64,000 nucleotides of DNA from Pyropia haitanensis (lineage: Eukaryota > Rhodophyta > Bangiophyceae > Bangiales > Bangiaceae). The stretch covers positions 2,054,875 through 2,118,874 of the forward strand of contig SDUX01000005.1 of the NCBI GenBank assembly GCA_008729055.1. Direction: 5' to 3'. Below, in pieces: positions 8,496 to 17,568 of the stretch; the first letter of the stretch is position 1, and each line of letters starts with the position of its first letter. The notes under the pieces are model-generated. The model was not told the DNA's origin and searched no databases. It saw nothing but the letters and a program-made list of their open reading frames with translations. Made by a program: the position numbers and the translations under genes.

Positions 8496-11108
8496 ATGGC
8501 GCGGACTCGGAGGGCGGCTGCGTCAGGGCGTACTTTGCGCTTTGCGCTAGCGTCAGAGGCTGCTGACGCTGCTCTGCAAGCTATGGGGTCTGTCTCGCAG
8601 GAGGTCGAGCGTGCACCCATCATTGCTTCCCGGACCAGCGAGCCTCTTATGGATGATCATGTGCCTGCTGGTGCTGGGAGTCGGTCCGCTGATGCGGCAC
8701 CGCCTGCCGCGGAGGATGTCACTGCGCTGACAGTGGCGCCGGCGACTGCGGCTGCACCGGCGTTGACCGTGGAGATTCACACGGAGGCTGCTGCGCCGGT
8801 TGTGCCGCCGACGATTGTAGCTGCACCGAACTTGCCGACTGTGGCACCTGCGCTGAACGTGCCGACTGTGGCACCGGCGCCGAACGTGTCGATTTTGCCG
8901 CCGACGACTATAGGTGCACCGGCGTCAAACGTGGAAATGTCTACCGATACAGCTGCGCCGATTGTCGCTACGACGGTGAGTGCGCCATGCATTGTGTCAG
9001 ACGCTGCGGTGCCGGCTGTGGCTGTGGCTGTCCGGCCGCCCTTTGGGGCTGTGTTGTCGTCTATCGCTGCCTCTATGGCGTCTGACGTGCCTGGCCGGAT
9101 GCCGCGTGCCGCTGCACAGCTCGTGATGGCAACGCCTCCTGTCGCATCCGGCGGGCCTTTGGAGCCGCCCCATGTGGCCACCGCGCCGCTGCTCGAGACT
9201 GCCAGGATTGCAGCGCCGCCTGTTGTGGTTGCGCCGGCATCCTCGGAACCGCTTCCTAGGTTTAACATGCCGCCCGCTTCGGCTTTGTCAACACCGCATG
9301 AGCCTGCGCCTGCGCCCCTGCCTATTGCTGCACCGCCTCCTGATGTGGCCGCGTCGCTGCCGGTCCTCCCTGTATTACCTGACGATGTGACGGTGACGAC
9401 GCCTGTCGGCGCAAGACCTTCTGTCGACGTGGACGCGCCGCTGCCGGGTGTGCCGGTGCCACCGCCGGATGCTGTGCAGCCGCCCATTGCCGCCGCGATT
9501 CCGGTTTTGGAGGGGCCGCCTCCCATGGTGGACGCGCCGCGTCCTCCGGGAGCAACTCCGCCACCTACGGTCGCCGCTTCGCCGGATGATGGCGCCGGCT
9601 CCACGCCAACCAACGAGCTCGCCATTACTTTAACAGGTGACGAGGAGCTACTGTCGCTCGTGGCAAGGAGCATCTTCATCGTTTCGCCAGCCGTTGTGCA
9701 CACGAACCTGGCTATCCCGGCTCTCTTCATCGTCTACTTTGTTTCACGCATGTCTTTCTTGTCGTGCGCTGATCCGGTCTACTCGGCGACTGCGGTGCAC
9801 AACACTTTGTACTCCTTGCTCAAGGTGCCAAAGATTGGGTGGCCCGTGTTGAGTCGCTGCTTTGGTCTGCCACCGCTGGGCCTCTATCTCGGCGGCAGGA
9901 CCAAGAAGCGTGCTTCCCAACTATGTGGTCAACCACGGTCCATCCCATCCTCTCTGTTCGACACGATGAACCCGGATGGTGGGCAGCAGTGGGTCTCGCG
10001 TAGACTGCGTCTGCGGGAGACCCTGAACCTGCACGTCGCGGCGGGAACTCCCACACGGCCTGGAGATCTCACGGCGCGGGAGCTGAACAACCTCGTAGCG
10101 CTGCTGACTTCTGACCATGGGAGGTCTCTGGCGTATGCTCTCGGGTGCAGAGTGCGACCGGGATTTGACAGTGACGGCCAGTACACTCCCGTTGCCGTTC
10201 TGGAGTTTGACTGGAGCAAGCCGTGGGAGTCCGGGACTCCAACGGCCAGCCTTATTGACAAGCTGTCGGCAAATCTTCTCAAGGCCCCACACTGCTACCT
10301 GGCTAAGGTGAGCAGCTTCCCTGTTGACTTGGAGGAGCAGACAGCGCGGCCTTTGCACACTCCCGGGGTGTTGGAAACAGCGCAGGGGCCAAGCCTGGGC
10401 AAGCGGGGCCGGAAAGCTGTACCTCAGAATGCAGCACGTCGCTCGGCCGTTGCGCGTCGTGCTCAGCCACGGGTGGAAGAGACGCCCAGCTTCGTTCCTG
10501 GACTGCCATCTGTTCTCGGACCAGACCTTCTCGGCCAAGTACGCCCATGCAGTTTGTGGCCTGACGGCGCATGGGCCATGCAGATGCCGCTGTGGGGGAG
10601 CCTCGACACGTTGGCGCAAGGCAGGCCGGTGCTGGATATTCGAGTGGCAGGAAGCGAGTTCCCAGTTCCCGACGCCGACGGCAACTACGGTTACAGCGTG
10701 CAGGTGACACAGCTGCCGAAGTCCATCGAGACTCCCCTGTCGAAGAAGCTGGCGGAAGGCATCACTGCGCCACCCGAGCTGGGCCATCACAGTCGGTCCG
10801 TTGACTTCTTGCAATGGATTCGCAGCATGGCGCTGGATTGCAGTGAACGGAGGAGTGCCACGACAGGCACCAGGCGGGACGAGGACCGCAGTGATGATTC
10901 TGACGGGGATTACCAGCTGGCGGCGGATGACGTGCGTGTGGACATCACTTCGTCCGGACCAGCGCCTGAGCTCTTTAAGCATAGGGTATCGTTTCTTTCT
11001 CCTTTGCGCTTGCTTGTTGATGATGCTGTGTGCCGTAGGGAACCTGGCAGATTGTTCGTACTGGTACCAGCGGCGAGAAAGCTCGCACGAAAGTCTCTGC
11101 AAGTATAA
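8496..11108 (+). CDS. Orphan 870-residue Pro/Ala-rich protein
   Basis: This is an uninterrupted ORF of 870 residues. Residues 1-390 are a disordered Ala/Pro/Val region with a loose repeat of the type APAxNVxTVAP. Residues from about 395 onward have normal composition with hydrophobic stretches (for example IFIVSPAVV and LFIVYFVSRMSF). A basic segment, GKRGRKAVPQNAARR, could be a nuclear localisation signal. The tail includes an Asp/Ser-rich acidic patch followed by a basic end. I recognise no domain. Codon use is less GC3-extreme than in the neighbouring algal genes, and the ATG lies just outside the right arm of the palindrome. It could be a lineage-specific nuclear protein or a gag/ORF1-like product of a repeat element. 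The long intact frame supports coding. Confidence 0.6.
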   Translation: MARTRRAAASGRTLRFALASEAADAALQAMGSVSQEVERAPIIASRTSEPLMDDHVPAGAGSRSADAAPPAAEDVTALTVAPATAAAPALTVEIHTEAAAPVVPPTIVAAPNLPTVAPALNVPTVAPAPNVSILPPTTIGAPASNVEMSTDTAAPIVATTVSAPCIVSDAAVPAVAVAVRPPFGAVLSSIAASMASDVPGRMPRAAAQLVMATPPVASGGPLEPPHVATAPLLETARIAAPPVVVAPASSEPLPRFNMPPASALSTPHEPAPAPLPIAAPPPDVAASLPVLPVLPDDVTVTTPVGARPSVDVDAPLPGVPVPPPDAVQPPIAAAIPVLEGPPPMVDAPRPPGATPPPTVAASPDDGAGSTPTNELAITLTGDEELLSLVARSIFIVSPAVVHTNLAIPALFIVYFVSRMSFLSCADPVYSATAVHNTLYSLLKVPKIGWPVLSRCFGLPPLGLYLGGRTKKRASQLCGQPRSIPSSLFDTMNPDGGQQWVSRRLRLRETLNLHVAAGTPTRPGDLTARELNNLVALLTSDHGRSLAYALGCRVRPGFDSDGQYTPVAVLEFDWSKPWESGTPTASLIDKLSANLLKAPHCYLAKVSSFPVDLEEQTARPLHTPGVLETAQGPSLGKRGRKAVPQNAARRSAVARRAQPRVEETPSFVPGLPSVLGPDLLGQVRPCSLWPDGAWAMQMPLWGSLDTLAQGRPVLDIRVAGSEFPVPDADGNYGYSVQVTQLPKSIETPLSKKLAEGITAPPELGHHSRSVDFLQWIRSMALDCSERRSATTGTRRDEDRSDDSDGDYQLAADDVRVDITSSGPAPELFKHRVSFLSPLRLLVDDAVCRREPGRLFVLVPAARKLARKSLQV

Positions 11109-11260
11109 GTAAACATCGCTGCCACTTCGATGCACACTTCAACATCCACGAAAGACGAACTTGGGAGCACGCGGCGGCTGGATACCATACCACAACACAC
11201 CCTTCTGCGCCAGAATTTTGGGCTGAAGCAGAGATGAAACTCCTCATGGATCACGCTTAT

Positions 11261-11435
11261 CCCCTTATCGACGACGGAGTGAATCTCGAGGATGTCAAAC
11301 GCGACCTGCCCTTCGACCGACCGCACCTCTGCTCCGCGCAACAGGCAGGGTCCACATCCCCTTATCGACGACGGAGTGGATCTCGAGGATGTCAAACGCG
11401 ACCTGCCATTCAACCGACCGCATCTCTGCTCCGCG
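11261..11435. repeat. 97-bp tandem duplication
   Basis: CCCCTTATCGACGACGG and the following sequence occur at 11261 and again 97 bp later with a few substitutions. A second small tandem duplication of about 22 bp (CCGCCGACCAGCGCGCTGTG) lies near 11540-11585. Both fall in the 3' flank of the 870-residue ORF. Confidence 0.8.
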
Positions 11436-12240
11436 CGCGAGGGGGGGCCCCGGACGCCAAGCTCCAACCGCCAAGCTCTGCCAAGCTCTGCTCAAGCTCC
11501 AGCGCCTTGCGCCCGCCGCACTGCCGGTAGTGCCAACTCCCACCGCCGACCAGCGCGCTGTGCACCGCCGACCAGCGCGCTGTGCATGGCGGCTGACGAG
11601 CGATGGCGAGCGAGAGATGCCACTGAGGCACACCGTACAAGGCTGAAACTACCAGACGAATGAAGAAGCTGTGCGGAACAAGTGTCACATGGCGCGACAG
11701 CGCTGCGAAAAGCCGGGCCGCTAAAGTCGGAGAACAGAATGATCGCTCGCCATCTGCGCAAAGCCAAGGGACAAAGTCAGCGACGTCCCATTGTCGACAA
11801 TCAAGCCGGTACTCAGCATGGGGACTACATCCCACAAATGTCTTTCTGATTGGGGGGGGCTTCTTTTAACACACACCGCTCTGCCCAATAAAACAAAGTC
11901 CAAACCGCCTCGTAACTGGCACCTGCTAGAACGCACAAGGTCTTACATGCGTACATTCGACGTACATCGGCCAGATTAGTCTGGCAACGTGCTGTTGCAA
12001 TCTCTCAAATGTGAGCTCGTCTTGTCGCCATTCCAACATCTGTCGTACTTGTTTGTATTGATATAGTCATAGAATGTCGTCATTATACCAACAGTGAGTC
12101 GCGCTTGTACGGATGCGGCCTTCTTCTGCTCATGCCGCGATTCACGATCGGCTGGGCGCAAACGGCTTCTCCGCTTGCTCATTGGATGGCGTTGAGTCAG
12201 AGTGACGTCCAAAATTCGGAGATATCGCCTCGAAGCGGCA
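11436..12240. other. Intergenic region
   Basis: No supported gene was found. GC content is lower than in most of the window, especially after 11880. AATAAA-like sequence near 11887 could serve as a polyadenylation signal for a plus-strand transcript. Confidence 0.3.
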
Positions 12241-12579
12241 TCATCTGCGCAACATTTTGTTGAGTCCCACAGCGATTGTTGAGATACGCAAACTCGCACA
12301 GACCTCCGCAAGCCGTTCAACAAGGAAAACAGCCGATTCGGGCCTTGCGCGCGACGCCGGGATAAGGGGCACTGCGCAGTGATACTTGTCCATGATGTAC
12401 GCCATTCGCGCGCGGGTGTGTGCCTCGGTGTGCGCAAGCGCCAAGTTGCGCTGGCCCACGACGACCCGGAACAGCAGCAGCAGCGGCAAGTTGTGGCCGT
12501 TGGTCCGGTGCATCGCCGTCACGTCCGCGACGGAGCGGCAGACGAGGGAGCAGACCGCGGCGGGATCCATCACCGCCAT
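12241..12579 (-). CDS. Possible short gene or 5' exon, unknown function
   Basis: The minus-strand ORF from the ATG at 12579, in a strong context (ACCACCATGG), encodes 112 residues with balanced composition. It includes HNLPLLLLFRVVVGQRNLAL and an AHTEAHTRARMAYIMDKYHC segment. The codon bias weakens toward the end, so the true exon may stop earlier at an intron. No family is recognised. Confidence 0.35.
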   Translation of the reverse strand: MAVMDPAAVCSLVCRSVADVTAMHRTNGHNLPLLLLFRVVVGQRNLALAHTEAHTRARMAYIMDKYHCAVPLIPASRARPESAVFLVERLAEVCASLRISTIAVGLNKMLRR

Positions 12580-14048
12580 GGTGGTGCGCAGACGGCGGGA
12601 CGACCACGACCCACACGGGGGAGGAGGACGAAGGTTGGACAGCCGTGGTGCGGGGGGCCTTGCCGCGACGGGCCCGCGGCGTCCGCACGGTCCGGAAAAA
12701 GGGCCGCGCCACCCCTTCGCGGCTACCACGCTGCCGTACAATCCGAAGCACGCCCCATAGCTCCGACACTGCGCCGATACCAGCAAAGAAGGCGCGTGGC
12801 CAGTCGGGCGAAAAGGGGAGCGGTGGCAGTCGGGCGAGAAGGGGAGCGGTGCCAGTCGGGCGGGATGGGGAGCGCTCGCGCAGGAGCTGGCCGTGGTGTT
12901 GTTGGCGCCGGGCGTTCTCACTGAGCCCCCGGGCGGACGCGCACGATGGATCCAGCCATGCCCTTTTGCAGTTCGCCCTGTACTTGTCCTTACGCAATCC
13001 GCAGGCGCAAGGCCCACGATGCCGAATTCTATGTTCATATCCATCTAAAAGATATTGACATTGAAATCACGCGTGTACATAGGTCGCGCTTCACCCAATC
13101 TCGGCAGACGAACACGGACACGTCAGGCGCGCCCGCCAGTCTGCTCTGCCGTCGAGCCGAGCGGCGACGCGTCCCGCGCGCCACGGCAGCGTCGGGACAC
13201 GTCGGCAGCGCCGCGGTCGCCGCGACGGCCGTGCCCGTCAGCAGCCACCGCGGCGACGGAATTCGACGGCCTTTGGGGTGGGGGCGTGGGTAGCTACATA
13301 CCTGCGCCGCTTTCCCAGTCATCCCCCCCCCCCCCCCCCCCCCCCGTGCCCCCCCCATCGACCCTTGTCGCCCCCCCCGCCGCCGCCCTCCCGCTCTCCC
13401 TGGGACGCGGTACCGCCATCCAGCCGACAGTCGCCATGGCGGTGGCTGTCGGGGCCGCCGCGGGGGCGCGTCCCGCACCCGCCGCCCCCGCACCCCCGCC
13501 TGCGCCTGCCCGCCGGCCGTCCGCGGCAGCCCGCGGAGCGCGCCGCCGGCCAGGGCAGCGTCGATGAGCGGCGCAGGGGGGGAGGGGGGGGGAGGGTGAC
13601 GGGGGGGGATGCTGCCGCCGCCGCCGCCGCCGACGGTGGTGCGCGCCGCCGCCGCCGTCGGGGGGTGGCGCCGGCGGCGGCACTGGCGCCGCCCGCCGCC
13701 CGCCCGCAACGGTGCCCTTTGCCGACGTGCCATCGGTCACGGACGGCGTGCCGCGGCGGCGGCCGCCACCGCCGTGGCGGCGGCGGGGTGCGGCCGCCGC
13801 GTCGCCGCCGCGGGGCGGCGGCGGTGGCGCTCCCCGGCCGCCGCCGCCGCCGTCGGCGCCACGCCGCGGCGGCGCGGCCACGCCCATGACGACGGCCGTC
13901 TCGTCATCTGCGGCTGGCCCGTCCGTCCTCCCTTTCCCCTCCCTCTGCCTCTCCCCCCCCCCCCCCGGCTCCCACCGCCGTCCGCGGTGGCGGCGGGCGC
14001 CGCCCAGCCTGCCCGCTTCCCCGCGTTCCCCCCCCCCCCTTCCCACCC
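12580..14048. other. GC-rich low-complexity region upstream of the transferase gene
   Basis: The region holds runs of C and G (for example about 13321-13345 and 13951-13963) and CCG/GCC repeats. It produces long ORFs on both strands with Arg/Pro/Ala/Gly-only products, which I regard as chance frames. It probably contains the promoter and 5' leader of the gene starting at 14049. Confidence 0.4.
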
Positions 14049-15940
14049 ATGGACGACCCCCTCCTGCCGCCGCGCCCCGCAGCCGCCGCCGCCGCCGCCA
14101 CCGCCGACCGCGCCGGCCGCTTTGCCCGCCGCCCACCGCTGCTGCGCGCGGCCGCGGCGGTCGCGGCGGCCGCGGCGGTCACGGCGGCGGCGGGCCTCCT
14201 CCTCCGCACCACCGCGCCGCCGCTGCGGTGGCGGTGGGCCGCGTCGCGGCCGGCGTGGCGGAAAGAGGGGGTGGCCGGTGGGGCCCACCCGCCCGCCGCC
14301 GGCGTGCCGTCGCTGGCTGCGGTGGGGGGGGGGGCGGCTGCGGGTGAGCGACGGCGGGCGCCGGTGGCGGGGGCGTCAGAGGCAGCGGCGGTGGCCCAAC
14401 CGCCGGCACCGGTGGCGGGCGCCGCCGACGCGGCGGCGGTGGCGGCCACGCGCGACGCGGCGGCGGCAGCGGGTGTGGCGGCACGGGCGGCCGGGGGTGA
14501 CGGCGCTCTTGGCAGCACCCCTCCCCCCGCGTCCGCCGCCTCCCCCGGCGGCGCGGGCGGTCGACCGGCCGACGCGGCGGTGGCGGCGGTGCGGGCGGCC
14601 AACGGTGGCTTCTTTGCCGCGCTCGACGCGGTGGCCTTTCCCGGCGTTGGCGGCACGCCGACGGTGGTCATGACCGCCGGCAACTGGCCGTACCGGGCGA
14701 TGCTCGGCAACTTTGCGTGCGGCATGCGGCGGGTGGGGCGCTCCCGCGGGTACCTAACCGTCACGTTTGACGCGCCCACGCGGGCGTACGTGGAGGGTGT
14801 GCTGGGGCAGGTTGCGTACGAGCTGCCCGCCACCGCTGGCACCACCGTGGCGGGGGGCGGGGACGCCGGAGGGAAGGGGGGGGGGGGGGGGGCGTCGTCG
14901 CGACGGGCCTGGCCGACTACAACAGCGCGGACTTTCAGGCGGTGACCCGCCGCAAGCTCACCGCCGTGCGGCTGGCGCTGGCGGGGGGGGTGGACGTCCT
15001 CTTTTCCGACCCGGACGTGACGTGGTGCGCCGACGCGGCCGCGGGGGTGACCGCCTACGTGGGCGCCCCCGCGTCGGCGGCGGCGGCGGCTGCTGCGGAC
15101 GGGGCGGCCACGCCGCGACGGTCCGACTGGGGCCTGGCGCTCCAGTCGGACAGCCCTGGCAACTTTTTGTGCTCGGGCTTGTACCTCGCCCGCGCGCGGC
15201 CGGCGGTGGCCGCCCTCTTTGACCGCCTCATCGCCGCCGACGGCGCCGACGACCAGGCCGCCTTCAACCGCCTCCTCTGCGAACCCGCCGGCGGCGGTCG
15301 CCGCACCAGCCCGACAACCTGTACGTCTGCAGACGGCGTCGTCGCTGGCGTCCTGCCGACCGACAAGTACGCGTCGGGGGCGGTACACCACACCCACGCC
15401 ACGGCGGCGGGTGGCGGCGGCCGGTCGATGCGGCTGTGGTACTTTGGCCGCCGCGTCCTGGCCGCCCAGTGCCCGGCCGCGACGGGGGACGTGCCGGCGG
15501 GCGGGGAGGCCACCGCGCCGCGGGTGACGCTGCACAACAACCACATCTGGCCGGGGTCGATCAAGGTGCCGCGGTTTGTCACGCAGGGGCTGTGGTTTTT
15601 CGACGCGCCCGCCGCGGCGGCCGCCGCGGCGGCGGCGGCGGTGGGGCCCGGCGAGCACCACACGACCGCCGCGGCGCGGGAGGCGGCAGGGGGGGAGGAG
15701 GGGGCGGCGGGGGGGAAGGCGGTGGATGCACGGCCGTCGGGTGCCGCCGCCGCGGCCGATGACCCGACGGGTGGCATGGCCGGGGTGCCCGACGCGGCGG
15801 TGCCGTCGCTCTTCCCCGCCGCCCCGCCTGGCGCCGCGGCGGGCTACTGCGCGGCGACCGCGGCGGCCACCACCGCTGCCGCCGCCGCCGCGTGTGGTGA
15901 CTACTGTACCGGCGGGAATGGGCTGGACAAGCAGCTGTGA
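14049..15940 (+). CDS. GT77-like nucleotide-diphospho-sugar transferase, type II membrane protein (frame broken at a G run)
   Basis: The product resembles the Nucleotid_trans fold of plant RRA/RGXT/XEG glycosyltransferases (GT77). These act in the Golgi on cell-wall or glycoprotein glycans. The N-terminus has basic residues and an Ala/Leu hydrophobic anchor (about residues 28-52), followed by an Ala-rich stem. The catalytic part shows VVMTAGNWPYRAM, then ADYNSADF, GGVDVLFSDPDVTW with the metal-binding DxD-type motif, NFLCSGLYLARARPAV, and DDQAAFNRLL. The final part is Ala-rich. The stem half and the catalytic half lie in different frames, and the change occurs at a run of 17 G at 14876-14892. 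One extra G, or two fewer, would join them. A sequence error in the homopolymer is most likely; a real frameshift is possible. The ATG at 14049 is chosen because it precedes the anchor. Confidence 0.75.
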
Positions 15941-17568
15941 CGGCGGGCAGGGGCGGTGCGGGGGGGGCAGACGGGGGGTGGGGGGGGGCGGGTGCTCCTT
16001 GGAAGGGGAGGGGGGGGGGCTCGCCACGCGGGGTCCAGGGGGGAGGGGGGCAGGCTCCTCATGTGTCGGTTGCTCGGCCAACCGTGGCTCTGCCCTACCA
16101 GCGGCCGCCTGTCGCAGCGTGCGCAAACGTGTCCCCATCCTACGAAAAAAAAAAAACCACACCGCGCAACTTCCCCCTCCACCTGTCTCTCTTACCCCTC
16201 CCACGCCGCCCGCTCTTCTTCCCCCTCACGAGTAGGCTTCCACATCCGAGTCTGGCCAACAAGACCCATGCACCCTCGGCGGGTGCTGCCGCACCACCAC
16301 CCGCAGCACCCGCCCGCCGTCGAGCCGCCCGAGCTGGTCGAGCGTCACCGCCGGGACCGCCGGCGGCCAGTGCCCGTCCACGGCCGCCAGGGGTGAGCGT
16401 GTCCACGACGGCGGGTCCACCATGGCCACCGCGTGCGCCACCGCCAACGCCGACCGGACTGCACGGCCGGCAACGGCGGCGGGCCACGCCCACCGCGCCG
16501 TGGGGCCCTCGCGCGCCCGCCCGCCGTCTCTGCTTTGCCCTCTTGGCGCTGCTTGCGACTGGCGCCTGCACATTGGTCGCTTTCTTTCTTTTTCTTGCTT
16601 GCCTCCGCCTACGGTTGCACGCTGTTTACCCTCTTTATTGGGGGCACGGGCACGCTCCAGCGCTCCGGGGCCTGCCAGCCGACCTGTGGCGACCTACGGG
16701 CACACACGGCGGTCTGGTGAGCTGGGTCCAATTAACAGGTATCAACTGGTACACCCGCGTCGGAGGCAAGGAGTAACGCGCACGGCTGCTGGGCCCGCGA
16801 GGATGGACGGGGGCGGCGGCCAGCGCGCGCGCGGCGCGGGCGATCGCGGCGACCGTGCCGGGCGCCGCGTCGAGCCGCGGCCGCGGCGCGATCACGCACG
16901 GGCGCGGCACGCACCGCGGGGCGGTCTCGTCACGGGTCCCGCCCCCCCCCCCGCCGCCAGCCGCACGGCCGCCGCCGACGGTGGCTCGACGAGCCACGCG
17001 CGCCGCGGCGGTTGCACCGCCGCGGGCGCCACCCCCCCGCCGTCGCGACGCCACGTACGCTGGTGGTGACGGCCCGCACGCGGGCGGGGCCGTGGTCTGC
17101 CGGCACCCCGTCCGGCAGCGAGTCTTGGCCGTAGGCGGACACGGAGGGGGCTGTCGACGGCGGCGGAGAAGGGCGCCGCCGCCTCGGTTCCGGTGCGGCC
17201 GGCGCGCCCGCGCAGCGGCGCGTCCATGGGGGGGGAGGCTGGCGAGTAGCGGCGGGGGGACCGCCTCGCCGGCGCGGCGGCAGCGCCCAGCGGCGCGGCC
17301 GGGCGCCCACGACAGCGGCGTGACGGACCGGACCAGGCGGGCCGACACGGCGGGGAGGGGCGGCACGCCGGCGGCGGTGGGGGTGGCGGAGGCGCCAGCC
17401 GCGGACGCCGCCGCCACGGCCGGCGCCGTCTCCCGCACCGCCTCGCGCATCGAGGCGAGCAGCGCCGCGACGGGGGCGGCGGCGGCGGCGCCCGGCGTGG
17501 CGAGCCGCGCGTGCGCGCGTCAACCGGCGTGGCGCATGGCAACGGCAGCAGCTTGGCACATCTAAGGC
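15941..17568. other. Intergenic, with possible minus-strand exons
   Basis: G-rich sequence follows the transferase stop. A T-rich patch on the minus strand near 16143-16154 precedes the weak ORF listed separately. The rest (16600-17540) gives Ala/Arg/Pro-rich frames on both strands that I cannot support as genes. Confidence 0.3.
16226..16573 (-). CDS. Possible 3' exon of an unidentified gene
   Basis: The last part of this minus-strand ORF has varied, protein-like composition up to its stop. It includes HAVAMVDPPSWTRSPLAAVD, then LDQLGRLDGGRVLRVVVRQH and SCWPDSDVEAYS. The upstream part looks like random GC-rich translation, so the genuine coding part may begin after an acceptor site near 16450. 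No family is recognised and no matching 5' exon was found. Confidence 0.25.
   Translation of the reverse strand: MCRRQSQAAPRGQSRDGGRAREGPTARWAWPAAVAGRAVRSALAVAHAVAMVDPPSWTRSPLAAVDGHWPPAVPAVTLDQLGRLDGGRVLRVVVRQHPPRVHGSCWPDSDVEAYS

Noticed and set aside
13904..16204. 766-residue minus-strand ORF antisense to the transferase gene
   Set aside because: It is a shadow frame in GC-rich coding DNA; the plus strand carries the recognisable DxD and other GT motifs.
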